From positions 6,138,001 through 6,202,000 of the forward strand of contig JAKULF010000004.1 of assembly GCA_022661535.1 (NCBI GenBank): DNA of 64,000 bases. Reading direction: 5' to 3'. The translations under genes were made by a program, and so were the position numbers. The stretch comes from Eutypa lata (Eukaryota > Ascomycota > Sordariomycetes > Xylariales > Diatrypaceae). Below the pieces are notes generated by a model, which did not search any database, was not told the DNA's origin, and saw only the letters and a list, made by a program, of their open reading frames with translations. Shown here piece by piece: positions 34,844-46,751 of the stretch (position 1 is the stretch's first letter; each line of letters starts with the position of its first letter).

Positions 34844-36098
34844 ATGGGGTGGTGGGACAGCCTCTGGTCTTCGAGCTCGAGCGCCGAAGACCCGCTGCGA
34901 AAGCTCGATCCCAAGCTCCGAGAATTTCTGGAGAAGGAATCGCCAGTAAAATACAACACCACCACTACAGATAGCAGCACCACCACCCAACAACCACAAT
35001 CACAGCCACAATCACAACCTCCTGCACGATCAGCCGCGACGGCAACTACAACGCCTCGAGAAAATGGCAGCAACCCCGCAGTAGCAGCAGCAGTGCCAAG
35101 AGAGAGCCAGTTCCAGGATGGGCGATACGCGCACCTGTGGAAGACGTACCGGCCGCTGGCGGAGGTCGAGGCCGAGACCAAGAGCGACCACGAGAAGCTG
35201 ATGGACGTGCTGGAGGGGTACAAGGAGCGCAAGGGCCAGATCGGGCGGGCGGCGCTGGAGAACTGCGCTCTCGAGCAGGTCGACTGGCGGACCTGCATGT
35301 CGAACCCGAGCATGACGGACCGCATGACCCTGTGCCGCGCCCAGGTCAAGAAGTTCGAGCGGTGCTATATGATGCAGACGGTACGTCTTCTTTTTTCTCA
35401 TCTTACCTCCTTGCTGGACTTCTCTTATTTCTACATATAAACGTCTATATATATATATGTATAACTTCATCACCTATCCGTGTTCCACGAACTTCAAAAA
35501 AGAAAGCAAGCTAACGAATGCACGGACCCCTCGCCCAAAGTAACAGAGATTCCTCAAAGCCCTAGGCTACCTCTCGACGCTCGACCGCTCGCCCGAAGTC
35601 GAAGAAGAGATCCAACTGCACGCCGACGCGTTATACCACCGGATGCTAACGCAAGAAGCGGAAGTGGAGAAAGCGAAGGCCGAGGGCCGACCGATACCGA
35701 AATTCAGTCCGGTGCTGGCGAAGCCCAGGATAACAACAACAACAAACACCCCCATTACAATTACACCGCAGCAGCAAGAGGTGCCCGAGCTCGAGCTCAC
35801 GCAGGAACAGCAGGAGATCCTCAAGACCAGGTTGGAGAAGGTGGCCGAGGAAGACAGGCCCGCCGAGACCGAGGCCATCAAGGGCGAGTGGCGCGCCAAG
35901 GCGGAGATCGCGGACCGCGTGAAGAGCCTCTGGAAACAGCAGGAGCTGGAGCGGCAGGCGAGGAAGGAGAAGGGTGAGCTGACGACGTGGGATAGGATTG
36001 CTGGCGCCTTTGGCGGTAGCAGCAGCAGCAGTGCTAGTAGTACTAGTAGTGGTGGGACCGGCACAGGCACTAACACCAGCGAGGCGGGCAAGAAGTGA
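34844..36098 (+). CDS. DUF3128/PANTS-like twin-CX9C protein (one intron)
   Basis: Exons 34844-35380 and 35547-36098 give 362 aa. The 166-bp intron (GTACGT...ACAG) joins ERCYMMQT to RFLKALGYLST in phase 0. The core has a twin CX9C pattern: Cys141-x9-Cys151 and Cys164-x9-Cys174, in CALEQVDWRTC and CRAQVKKFERC. That is the signature of the DUF3128 (yeast Emi1, vertebrate PANTS-like) family. Twin-CX9C proteins are usually oxidised by Mia40 in the mitochondrial intermembrane space. The N-terminus (GWWDSLWSSSSS) and a Thr/Gln-rich linker are low-complexity. The C-terminal half is a long charged helix (LTQEQQEILKTRLEKVAEED) ending in a Ser/Gly/Thr tail. Function in filamentous fungi is not known to me. 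Confidence 0.82.
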
Positions 36099-36908
36099 AT
36101 GGATGGATGAATGGGATGAATGTGCCTTCACTATACGCCTATTCTATCTACGAGTCTCGCTATATGCGTTCGGACGTTGGATGGAATGACGTCCAAAAGT
36201 CTTGGATCTGCCTCCCACGTAGGAGATTGATGACCGGGTTCGAAGCATATATAACTAACTACCAATTGGGACCCAATAGGTTAGCCCGCCAAGAGAGCTG
36301 GGCAAGATGTTCACGATGTACGTTAGTCATAACGCTGTACTATATCTGTATATAATGCCCATCAATGAGAACACTCCCAAGCACCCTATGGTTTTGATTT
36401 ACTTGTTCCGTCGTGGAACATTTCGACGTTAGAAGCCTCGAATCTCAGGACGACGTCAATGAAGTAGCCCTGTTATCACGCAATATTTGCTGTTTTCGCC
36501 ATATTTGATTGCCTTATTAGTTATCTTTCATTGTAATTAGTCTTGATTCACCTGGTTCCTAACACGGCGGAAAACGAACACCCCACGAAATAGTTACACA
36601 ATGTCCTCATCTCATAATACTACTTACTGTAGCTCGGAGCGATACGACCTCATTCACCAGGTTCGGGGTTTACCATTCAGTGCTCGTGGTTGGTCCTGTC
36701 AAATCAACATGGTAGCAACACTTTGAGCTCAAGAGCTGCAAGTAACGTAGAGCAATGATGGTGGCAGGTTGGCATTCGCGAAAATTTCCTTGCAATTCTC
36801 ACGTGCACCGATCGACTGCCCCTCCTATAGCGGTAGTTTCCCCCCAGGATAGTTGGTAGTCGTATCACAGCTGCTTCTCCGTCAAGAGATATATTCCTCC
36901 TTTTACAA
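36099..36908. other. Intergenic region
   Basis: 810 bp without a convincing frame, moderate AT. A B-box-like GGGTTCGAAG near 36237 has no matching A-box or cloverleaf, so no tRNA is called. Confidence 0.5.
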
Positions 36909-37535
36909 ATGGCCACCTCAGTCCCTCCACCACACGCTTCGGAAGAGCGACTCCTCACCGGGGGGGCTCGAAGATGCTATAAACCATTACGAGGCAGCCA
37001 GCAACTTCTCTTGTGATGGTTCCCTCAGGATTAGCCATAGATCTAGGTCCCCTTATGGGGGTTTCACGAGTAATAAGGAACATGTCCGATGTCCTCGACC
37101 GGTTGTGTTCTTTGGACAAAAGGTGGTATGTATGTCCAAGCATACAATTATCGACTGCAGCTGTACAGCAACCCGGGATCTGGGAGAACAGCCTAGATGA
37201 GCTGGCCCAAGATTGCAGTCTTGCGATTTTTGACTGCTGCGATGGGGTGGATGTTTTTGATGATGATGGTTCGCAGAGCCGAGGTTCTTGGGATGAAGTT
37301 TCGGTAAATTTCGATCCATACGCCTCTGGGTGTCATGGATACCTACCATTGGGAGGAAGGACTCACTTTGGGTCACTCGTAGTCGTACTACCGACTCGAT
37401 TCCAATGTAGCGTTCACCATCCACCACTCGATAGACGGCTCTTAAATCACCAACTTTTTCTTGAAGTATGTATTCCCAGACGGTCAACTGCGAGTTAGTC
37501 ACAATAGAAGAGAACAAGTCTGTCTCAATTAGAAT
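36909..37535 (+). pseudogene. Decayed fungal 2OG-Fe(II) oxygenase (prolyl-4-hydroxylase-like) gene
   Basis: Pieces typical of a large fungal 2OG-Fe(II) oxygenase family appear in the right order but in different frames. First comes a start MATSVPPPHASEERLL (36909, frame 0). Next is PRPVVFFG...HTIIDC (frame 1, ~37100). The frame-2 stretch NSLDELAQDCSLAIFDCCDGVDVF, then VSVNFDPYASG and HFGSLVVVLPTRF (~37190-37405), matches the part around the jelly-roll strand normally written FGSLVVVxPT. Past a possible intron (37411-37482) comes GQLRVSHN. The expected HxD metal motif just before FGSLVVV is missing (short SGCHGYLPLGGRT instead). Frame changes plus loss of the metal ligands point to a pseudogene. 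An unusual spliced gene is the alternative. Confidence 0.4.
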
Positions 37536-39448
37536 TTACAATATTACACCCGAGATATTAGATAAGTCGCGTTTTACAGCGATTGCGAACATGAAGTCCT
37601 ACCCGTCACAACTGGACACCGCGTCACGCTCCTGCACCAACTATACGTTTCCGAACACATTGGGTGGGGGGCGGGGGGGGGTTTACGGAACCCAAAGTAC
37701 AGTCTCCAGGTTCAAAGATATACTCGATATGCAGCCACTTCAAATCTCTATTCGAGATACCTATGTTTATGCAGAGAATAGGATCCTTAGCTTCCACTGT
37801 GCCTACCAGTATTGGAGACACAGGAAGGACCATATTTCTACGAACGCTATTCCCTGGACCTGAAGGGTATCGACTCTGCTCTCTTTGCTATCTTCCGCTC
37901 TCCCTCGGGCTTACCGTGCATATAAAGCCATATGAGTATAGAAGTATCGATGAATCTTCCGACTCTAAGACCCCATGTGAAGAGCTCTCGGCGGAAGATT
38001 ATGAGCGTTTTGAGCACGGAGGTTACGTCGCCGACGAGGTTTTTTAATCATGTCAAATGGGGTAACAGAGCGCTGACGAGGAGTCCAGCTGGCGCAGGAC
38101 GACTTGCTCATTCCAAGCCAACCAAATGGATCGGAAATGAATTTTGGGCATCAATTTGGACTATGCCTTTCGTGCTCTGTTGATGGTAATTAATACCTGC
38201 ATTTCCAGGTCGAGTATCAAGGCCTAATAAGCTACCTGGGTACCTACTTATGTAATAATGATTACCTAAGCTAAGTAGTTGGCGGAAACAACTAGCTCTA
38301 CATATGTATGTACACTGTGATGATTTGACTACTTCGTATCCCTGCGATTATCGCCTCCAACGGCGGCGACTACCTATCGCGACTACAGGTTGCATTTTGT
38401 CTTCAAAAATTCAGGTATGCTATATTTAAGTTAGACTATGAGGGTGGGTACCACAACGGTGCTTGCCAATGATGCTGCCAAAAGAGGGACTCGAAATTGG
38501 ATGCGCGATAATTTTATGTAGTTATCGTGTGTTTTATCGTCCATTGTTATTAAATAATTGCATTACTCGAAACGTTGTTAATGTTAACGTTGTTCTAATG
38601 TTGTGACGTTTCCAAAATGATAGAGCAAAGATTCGCGACAGCAAAATAAAGCAATTACGTAGTCTAGAACCTTACTGTGTGGTTAAGGAATGGTGGCGAT
38701 CGAGCTTCACCGCCCGCATTGCACTGTAAATTGTTGTTCGTTGGAACCTCCAATGACGGGATCCTGCAAGAAAAAAGAAAAACATGATCCCCGGCGTACG
38801 TCGATCAAGGACGCCGAGACTCGCCAAGAGATCGCCAAGACGGGTGACAGAAAGCTTAATTCAGCGATGGGACCCAGATTCCAACGTCGTCGATTACTTA
38901 AGAGTTATCAACTTCTTCTATTGACACCAGAAAGCGAACTAGGTACCTAAACATCCTCATTATCGAGCAGTTCCGTATTAATAATGAAGAAAGCACCAAA
39001 GCTCATCGGGCAAAGGCTCTCCGACGAACGCGACAGATCCAAGCTAGTAGGTAGTTATCGGGGTGGGAATGGGCCTCGTCATCAACAGCAACGGATGTGC
39101 AAGTTAGAGGTAGTGGGTAGTCACGGGCGTTCCGAGAGCCGAAGCTGGGGTGAGCGATACGGTAGGTAGGTAGGTATGATTGAATGTGTTGGTCAATTGA
39201 TATCTATCTCTCCAGTCATCGCCGAATCCCGGCATCCAAACAAAACAACAGCAACAAAAAACTCCATCCAATATTCCCCTCTCATTTCTTAAATCGTTGG
39301 ATCATCGTTGCTGACGCATCTTGATGCAAGCGCTTATCACCGGTGTCAGATGGTGTAGTCACGAATGGGGGGAGAGTAGCATCGGAGAGTTCATTCTTAC
39401 CCTCCTCCATCACCATCCTCCAACATGCTGGGTTTGGGATAGACGAAA
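37536..39448. other. Intergenic region, 1.9 kb
   Basis: Holds a G-run (37665-37681) and scattered short frames. One frame at 37664-38047 ends LSAEDYERFEHGGYVADEVF, which reads like real protein but cannot be extended or assigned; it may be another decayed fragment. 38300-39200 shows nothing recognisable. Its right end is the 3' flank of the cysteine-rich gene. Confidence 0.4.
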
Positions 39449-39717
39449 CTAGCAGCAACCTTCGTCACAGGCGCAGAGACCACAGCAGATTTCGCAACCT
39501 GCCTCTTCACCACCTCGGAGGTTCATGTCGGGTTGAGGTTCCGCCATCTAAGTAGAAGTCGGGGTGCGGTTAGTTTGTCTTTATACGTAACTGGAGAGAG
39601 GTTCTCGTTAGGTTCGTCAAATGAATTAAGTTCACTTACGGGCTGCTGGGTGACGACTCCATCGGTAGTCGACATCTCCATTGGAGGCTGCTGCTGAGGT
39701 TCTTGAGGGGCGGGCAT
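39449..39717 (-). CDS. Small cysteine-rich protein, 58 aa (one intron)
   Basis: Exon 1 (39717-39640) encodes a Gln/Pro/Met-rich start (MPAPQEPQQQPPMEM). The 92-bp intron has a GTAAGT donor and CTTAG acceptor, in phase 0. Exon 2 (39547-39449) encodes MAEPQPDMNLRGG and ends CEICCGLCACDEGCC followed by a stop. Seven cysteines in the last 15 residues, behind a short RGGE linker, match the style of small fungal Cys-rich tail proteins (CYSTM-like), thought to be membrane-associated or metal-binding. Neither exon alone makes a convincing gene; the splice does. No signal peptide, so it is not an ordinary secreted effector. Confidence 0.55.
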
Positions 39718-42053
39718 GTTGACGAGATTTGTTCGGAGAGGTTAGATAGATTTGATGGAGGGATGGTCTAAAAGGTAGATAGATAAGCTATGAAATCGCG
39801 AGATGCTTCAGGACGTGAGTAATAAAGGTGGCGAGGAAATCAGGATTTTCCTCTGGGACGTCCCCGGGGGTTTTATCTACATGTAGGTAGGTACTCGCAT
39901 CGCCCAATGTCAGCACCATGGGCTCCCTCCTGACCGGCAAACCCTTGCCTGCGTACCTAATAACGAGACGAAGAAGACGGGGTTGACGAAGCATGCTACT
40001 GCAAGCCACAATGCTTGAAAACCAACTAGTCCAACCCATGCCACGTCCAGACCCATGTCGTCGTCTCGATCCGGGGGGTGATAGGGATAGGGCCAGAGGG
40101 CGTCATGCAGTTACGCAGCTATCTCAAAACGACCCATACCTGATGTGGGTACTCCTCCGGCTCAGAAATGCCGTATCGGCACATTTCTCCCCAAGATACG
40201 AATGAATACCAGATACCACCTTCGCTATTTATTACATAAGGTACCTTTAGAATTATCGGGTCACCATTGATGTTACATTGAATTGCATGTTGCATGTTGC
40301 ATGTCGTATGTGTGTGCGAGGTACATGTCAAGCTGAAACCCCACCAAAAAAGCCTCTGCACTTACGTGGCTTACAGTGGTCGACCCCAACCAACAGAATC
40401 AAACTCGTCGGTGATGTCGCGGCTTCCACGGAGACTGCTATAAACATTGATTCCGAGTAATTGGCGTAAAGCAGTGCCATGTGTTATTACATGTTTTTAA
40501 TGAAGTATTTAGGTTTCTGGTTTAGATTCATAATGGCCGATCCAGAGAGGTTCGTGGTCACTACCACACCCTCCACGCTTAGTAAATCAATAGTATGTGA
40601 CGAGGCGTTTGTCGTCATATCATTGGTTCGTTGGAATCCCACCAACGTCTGCTGCATAAGGTACCTCTGGCAGTTTAGGAATTCCTTCTAATAACTAGCA
40701 TGCTCACCGCCACTCTTTTCTAGTTCTTCGCGGAATTTCTAGGACTTACTAGAATTCTAACCATTGAGAGAATGACTCTAAACAAAGATCGCATTACATT
40801 GTTCATATATGAATATACATCATGTTGCAGCGCCTTACCCCGCGATTGTCACGAAGCATCCATCATCTGAGCCTGTAGATAAAGAACGTGCTTGATTAAA
40901 CAAGGCTTGGAAGCCACAAACCAAATTGTGATCTGTGGCAATAATGAGCTGTAAAGGGTGGGTTTTTTCAAGGAATTAGTTAAAGCTAGCAGAATGATAA
41001 AGGATAAGTATGCTTCTATCATGGGGTTAGTGGGTTGTACCAATGGAGACTGGTCTTCTCATAAGAGGTCCCCCAGATAGAGTTCCTAAACTCCATTAGA
41101 AGGTATATCCCTGTATTTATGCACCTTTTACCATCTATATACTATTCCGTACCAATTTTCATCAATGGCTCGGTCCCATTCTTCATGATCTCACCTTTCG
41201 TTGCTGTCTCTTCAAGAAAATAGTAATGCAAATCGTAAAGAGTTTCAGATGATTTAGGGGATGTTCTAGTTTTTAATCTTCATAAATCTATAGGCAAACA
41301 ACAAAACCTCATGCCAGTGAATTTCCAGGTTCACTAAGTTAATATATATTAGATGAGCTCCGGTGGCCAGAGATGAACTTTATTCTATGGTAGAGTCGTG
41401 ATTTCAGAGTCAAAATGACTGGATTTGAATAATGTGAACTTGACTGGTATTGATACGCGGTTCTTTAGTTCCAAAGAGTATTGCTCACAGACTAAATAAA
41501 TTTTGCCAATATCTAAGTAGTTAGATTCATGTCATCGACTTCAACATACTTATATCTTCCGAACGTGGGCATATAGTATTTTGGAACAGATTGTGTTAGC
41601 GGTCACATAGTTAACGACAGCTATGACTAGGTCAAATCCCTATCTTTGGACGCTGTCTAATAATACATGCCATGTCCCTATATCAATCAAACAAAGGTCA
41701 ATTAAATTACACCTTGCTACAGAGATGAGTAATGAATGACATCAAAGGGTTATTTCAGACAACAAAGGACATTGTTAAGAACCTTAGATCAATATCTATG
41801 TTCTTTATCCTTCGAACACTCGAGTAATGAACCTCTTCAAAGGCCAGCATTGCATTCTATTTCATAGATATATATAAATATGGCGTTGTCACTCTGTGAC
41901 TACAATCCGCTTGTCATCTCAACCCAACCACGCCCAGCTTCAGAGAAAACCCTATCAAAATTCCCGGTACCATTTTGACACCATCACTACACCATCCAAG
42001 AACAAAGAATAACCAACGTTCCCCTAATACCGACTAGCAATCTAGTGTAAATC
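39718..42053. other. Intergenic region, 2.3 kb
   Basis: AT-rich, no convincing gene. Frames at 39788-40039 (minus) and 40479-40691 (plus) lack motifs. A GCATGTT direct repeat lies at 40287-40304. Near the right end TATATAAATA at 41871-41880 is a likely TATA element for the small ORF at 42054. Confidence 0.5.
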
Positions 42054-42299
42054 ATGGGTTGTCCAAGAGACATCGGCTTCGCTGGACCAGGTCCAGGAAA
42101 ACCGTACCAGATCTGTGACATGACTATTTTGGCTCGAAAATTCCGACAGTACCGTCGAATGGTCCGTCATGCAAGCCTCGTTGTTCTTCAAAATCTTGTA
42201 CCAGCGGCGCAATATCCAGGGCAACCGATAGACTACGAGTCAATGATGCCGACTAACCTCTCTCGCACCTCACTAAGGCGCCGCATCCGATCTCGTTGA
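42054..42299 (+). CDS. Small basic orphan ORF, 81 aa
   Basis: The ATG at 42054 has good context (ATCATGGG). A TATATAAATA lies 174-183 bp upstream, followed by a C/A-rich leader that looks like a real 5' UTR. The product is basic (KFRQYRRMVRH, ending SLRRRIRSR), with no signal peptide, membrane segment or family match. It could be a genuine small gene or the first exon of a longer one; no clear donor was found before the stop. Confidence 0.35.
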   Translation: MGCPRDIGFAGPGPGKPYQICDMTILARKFRQYRRMVRHASLVVLQNLVPAAQYPGQPIDYESMMPTNLSRTSLRRRIRSR

Positions 42300-43650
42300 G
42301 TTTCCAACTTAATTTATATCAATTTAGCGGTGAAATATAATATTCCATGAAATCCATGGAACAACGACATTTCTCTCTATTCGCTTGGAATACATGAAGA
42401 AAAGTTTTGATCTTTTCAAAACTTGAATGTGGCGGAAGTGGTGGACTCGAGAGATGATCTCTTGATAGTACTTTCTGTTGTCCACGAAGGTAGGTATTCC
42501 CATACTAACAAGATCCTTTATGGTACCCTCTTCTAAGTATTTAGGTGGTTGTGGAATAATAATGAGAGAGAAGGCGTGACCTCTTTGTTATCAACTCTCC
42601 CCCCCTAGAATTTATAATGGGGAACTACAGATGAGCAGCCAGACAAGTGTCCTGAAGGAAACATTAAGAGACCATTCATCTAGGGGATATCATACCCATC
42701 TGACAAATTACTCGTAGAGGGGATGTTGTTAATATGTATAAAATTTTACTTTTGAGTGTGAAAATCGAACGATATGCCTATTTGACGCGTTGAGATTACT
42801 GGTGACTTTTAACAAAGGCTTCATTAGGTCTATTTATGATCTCATGCTTGTCCAAATGCAGCAGCAAAATAAATTATGCGCCACGACAATGCCTGGTGAC
42901 TCACCCCTACCCACCTCACCTCTGCCGGTTCTTGCTATCCCGGACGGCCTTCTAAAATTAATTAAGCGTTTACCCTCCGTTTTGGTACAGGCCTTCCGAC
43001 TTTACTTTAGACCTTTTTTAATAACAGTAATGCTAACCGGTAACTACTGGTTTAATTTACACGCTGGTTTCTGTTCTTAAGCTCCTGTTACCACTCATCG
43101 CCATCTAATATCACTTCGCTATCAAACCTAGCACCCACTCATTAGCTGCCATTACCTTCGTTATCTTTACTTATAAGCCCTATAACTTAACATTGTTGTT
43201 ATATAACCCGATCAAGTTATATATATATAGTTAGATAATAATGTAAGCATGTATAACTATGTTATTTTGCTGTAATATGTGTTGTACTAGTTATATGATG
43301 GTAACAGCTAAGGGGTGGATGCCAAATTCTATAGCGAAGTGGGCTAAATGCAGTGTCAGACTTAATTAGGTTTAATAGTTCTAAATGGTAGGGAATGGTA
43401 ACGCATGTTGACATGTTACAAAAGTGATTAATAGCTAGCATTACTCTTTAATAAAGACAGAGCCGTCTAGGACCCGGAACACCTCATGCCCTGGCCTTGC
43501 CGCCGGGGACCTAGGCGAAGGAGCCAACCAACATAGGTCCCAAATCGGGGCGCCTCCCCCTCTATTTGCCCATCCCGTCGTCATCTTAAGCATAGTCGTC
43601 GTCTGTTTTTAATCCAAAATAAATCCAACCCCTATATCGCGATTGGACTA
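42300..43650. other. Intergenic region
   Basis: AT-rich. A frame at 42790-43080 (no ATG at its start) has hydrophobic stretches but no motif. ATAT runs at 43215-43230. A GC-rich island at 43465-43560 (CCGGGGACCTAGGCG) interrupts the AT-rich DNA in the 3' flank of the kinase-like gene. Confidence 0.45.
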
Positions 43651-44652
43651 CTAGTAATCATCCACAAAATATTCCAACTTTTCCGTGACGGGTGCGTAAT
43701 TCTCCTCATCACCCTTGAATCGTCTCTCTAGCCACTTTTGCCATTCTACAGGATAGAAAGCTGAAAACATACTTGTCGGGACCCATGGGCCAAAGCCGGC
43801 AGGTGACGAGTTCCAATGAACTTGCATTGGATTAGGGGGCAAACCGGGACGAGGGGGATGCTCAATTTTCGAAATGTTGTAATCAATGAGCACGACGCGT
43901 TGTAAAGAATTGGCAGGGGCGGACGCCTCGGGCTTCGGAATAATCATGACGTTACGAGGCGCGACATCATTATGCCATACGCCAAGGTGCTCTTCTTTGG
44001 AGACGATGTGCAGGACACGCGCTACAAGTTCAAGCCCGAATTTCTTCTCTTTGTCGTCGCCTAAGACGTCTGCCGGGTCCAAATCCGCGACGGTGCATCC
44101 GTTGAGATGCTCCAATAGGACAAGGCGAACTGGTCTCTGGATGGTTCTGCCATTGTATTCCGTTGGCAGGGTGAATGTCCAAGATTCGTGGTACTCAGCA
44201 TGGTGGTTTTCTTTGTAGTACCTCTGTAGGCGATCATAGGCGGCAGATTCAGCAGAATAGTATTTATCCGCCAACTTCGCAATGTCACACGGGTTGTCCT
44301 GGGGAGGGTAGTAGAGGGCATCAAAAATCTTGGCAACAAGCAGCTTCGAGCCCTTTTCTCTCTTATGGAAGCTCACACGACAGCAGACTACTTGGGCCAT
44401 ATGGTAACTCCCCGTTCGGATTGGATGGTCAATAGTCAGGACGGCTGTTTCAGGACTTGGTGGGCCGGAAGTCTCTGATGGGGGATACGCCAGTACCACT
44501 TCACTGACAGGGTGTGTTCTGAGCCAGCTCTCGTCTATCGTGGCTCGATTTTCGGGCTTGCAATCGTAGTTGTGAGACCGAATCATCATCTGGAAGCCTG
44601 CAGTGTATGGTAACTCAGGCCTCGAAGGGTCAGGCGGTGGATCCCAAGGCAT
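43651..44652 (-). CDS. Protein kinase-fold (aminoglycoside phosphotransferase-like) fungal protein
   Basis: A 333-aa single exon from an ATG at 44652. A kinase-like small lobe has Lys108 (LLVAKIFD) and a probable helix-C Glu in YYSAESAAYDRL. LVLLEHLNG is the hinge. The catalytic loop is HNDVAPRNVMI (His228?-Asp229, Asn234 in the HxDxxxxN pattern) and the metal motif is IDYN (Asp257) instead of DFG. This layout is typical of the large, expanded fungal family of lone kinase-like proteins of unknown substrate. There is no regulatory domain and no signal peptide. The N-terminal ~80 residues are family-variable. Confidence 0.78.
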   Translation of the reverse strand: MPWDPPPDPSRPELPYTAGFQMMIRSHNYDCKPENRATIDESWLRTHPVSEVVLAYPPSETSGPPSPETAVLTIDHPIRTGSYHMAQVVCCRVSFHKREKGSKLLVAKIFDALYYPPQDNPCDIAKLADKYYSAESAAYDRLQRYYKENHHAEYHESWTFTLPTEYNGRTIQRPVRLVLLEHLNGCTVADLDPADVLGDDKEKKFGLELVARVLHIVSKEEHLGVWHNDVAPRNVMIIPKPEASAPANSLQRVVLIDYNISKIEHPPRPGLPPNPMQVHWNSSPAGFGPWVPTSMFSAFYPVEWQKWLERRFKGDEENYAPVTEKLEYFVDDY

Positions 44653-45789
44653 ATTGATATGCCTCCGCTGTTTGTTCTAGGAATGGTATATGTGCTCTAT
44701 CGATCAGCTAGGGCTTGAGAGATGAAGAAAAAGCGAGCTTTCGTGATCGACAAAATGGCAGTAGTGCATGGAGAATATGAAGTCTAGCTGCTGTACCTAG
44801 GTTTGGAGACACATTTAAAGGGACTCGGGTTGTGTTGTGTTGTTCATACTTATGAAGGTTAGGTAAGTACTTATAGGCATTTAAACTTGATGTTGAGTGG
44901 TTGGCAACAAGTAACGAATGTGGACCTGAGCTCCACTTAAGACCATCCACACACAGAGATCCATTGATTATGAGGAGCTGCGTTTACTTAGCATATTGAG
45001 TAGGTACTTAACGCTTCAGAAGGTCATGCCTTCAGATTCTTGTGTATAAGTTGAGAAATGTCGTCAACCGAGTTTCCGGTGCTGTGAAACATAGTAACAA
45101 AGAATAATGATGCTGACATGGGATTTTTCTAACATCCATACCTCCACAACTGACCTAAACCAACGTAATGATTATTAGTCAATATAACTTCCGTTCATAT
45201 ATTCAAATCTCTTTATAGGTTAGTATATTATCACTATAAGGCCGAGTATGCCCATATAACTTACATTCTGAGAATATAACCTCCATGTTAAATCCATGTT
45301 AGACCATATAATATAACCAAACATTCTAAGCCATGAAGTTACCCTACTTATATGGAAGCCAACTGAATGATAATGCTGTACCACTGTAAGACAAGAATTC
45401 TCATTTTGGATGGTGGAACGCTAGACTACATAGGTAGTTATGACTACGTGAGGATGGTATTCGAAATCGTTCTTTTTAATAATAATATTGCAAAAACCAG
45501 GCTATCATACTATGCACTAGGGTATCATAAAGACATACATCCCTTTCCATACCTACTTAAGTTACACACCCATATCATCCGAATCATTCGATGCAACTTA
45601 GTCAGCCATATCTCATCTCACCACAATGCTATGTGGGTATATAAGGAGATGACTCATCATTCCCAGCCACATCGCACTTAAATCGTCTAATAACTTTTCT
45701 TCTCTTTTCTCTATACATAGGTAACACAAGGCGCTACACATATCCAATCGCAATTACCAAATCATAACCAAAACCAAGCAACCAATCAA
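44653..45789. other. Intergenic region
   Basis: 1.1 kb with AT-rich centre. Palindromic TACCTAGGT near 44795. Frames here (45367-45681) have no motif. The right end is the 3' flank of the MARVEL-like gene. Confidence 0.5.
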
Positions 45790-46751
45790 TCAAGCGTACT
45801 GCTGAGGCCGACTATCAAGCTCATACGACCCCGGCGCCGGCGTTGCCGTCGCCTGCCCGTAGCTATACGGGGATTTGTATTCGGTGCCGCTCTGGGGTTG
45901 TTGTGGTTGGTGGTAGTAGCCCGGCGTGGTGCTGTTGTTGTAAGTCGGGAGAGGACCGCCGTAAACGGGCTCCTGGACATGCCCACCACCACCACCGAGG
46001 CCCGTCTCGATGCCGCCGTTGGCCGGGTTCACCGCCGGCGCGTAGTTGCCGCCCCGCAGCGTGCCGCGGCGCTTGCGGTGGACGAGCATCGCGCCGTAGA
46101 TCAGTTGGAGGATGGACGTGCCGCTGTGGGTTTGACGAATCGTGTTAGTGGAGATTCTCTCTTTTAAAAAAAAAAAAAAAAAAAAACATTTGAAGGGGAG
46201 AAGGGAGAGAACGCCGGGGGGGGGGGGGGGACATACGTTAGGATAGCACATAAAATGATCGACAGCGCAGAGAGCGCGATCAGGTTCAGGATCAACATGA
46301 TGCCCCAGATGATGGTCTTAACACACGCTGAGGCGAGATACAGCCAGGGCTGCATGCGGCTGCGGCCGATGAGGACCATCTCTACGATGTCGAGGACGAT
46401 CGTCAGACCGGTGATGGCGATTTGGACGCCGGCGGCGGTTCTATTTCACGGCGAAGTCTCCGGTTAGCCTTTTTTCATGCTCCTCTACATCTCATCCGTC
46501 CACCTATTTTATTTATTTATTCCATCCACCTCCCGCCTGCTGGGACTAGGTGGGTAGGCAGGGATTCGAAAAAAAACCAAAACATACGTGAAGAGACCCG
46601 TGTAGCCGTCGAGATACTGGTTGTATTCATCATCGTTCACTATGGACATGACGTAGGCGGATGCGGCGAGTAGGATCAGACACACGATGATCTGCAGCAC
46701 CCATGCCGTGATGTTGATGCTTTTGCGGTACGGGTAGTCGAAGGTCGCCAT
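45790..46751 (-). CDS. MARVEL-like four-TM membrane protein (three exons)
   Basis: Exons 46751-46588, 46440-46237 and 46123-45790 give 233 aa; all junctions are phase 2 with GTATGT donors. Four membrane helices are visible: ITAWVLQIIVCLILLAASAYV, TTAAGVQIAITGLTIVLDIV, ASACVKTIIWGIMLILNLIA and LSIILCAIL running on into LQLIYGAML. RSRMQPWLYLAS follows helix 2. The tail is soluble, Gly/Pro/Tyr/Gln-rich (GGGGGHVQEPVYGG, YYHQPQQPQ), a common look for fungal plasma-membrane or eisosome MARVEL proteins. Intron 2 (113 bp) holds a 21-base poly(T) and a 15-base poly(C) run on the sense strand. Function unknown; membrane organisation is an inference from the fold. Confidence 0.72.
46166..46230. repeat. 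A21 and G15 homopolymer runs within an intron
   Basis: A run of about 21 A and a run of about 15 G (plus strand) about 30 bp apart, both in intron 2 of the MARVEL-like gene. Exact lengths are uncertain because such runs are sequencing-error prone. Confidence 0.85.

Noticed and set aside
36230..36250. B-box-like GGGTTCGAAG suggesting a tRNA
   Set aside because: No A-box, no acceptor stem pairing and no anticodon loop at the right spacing.
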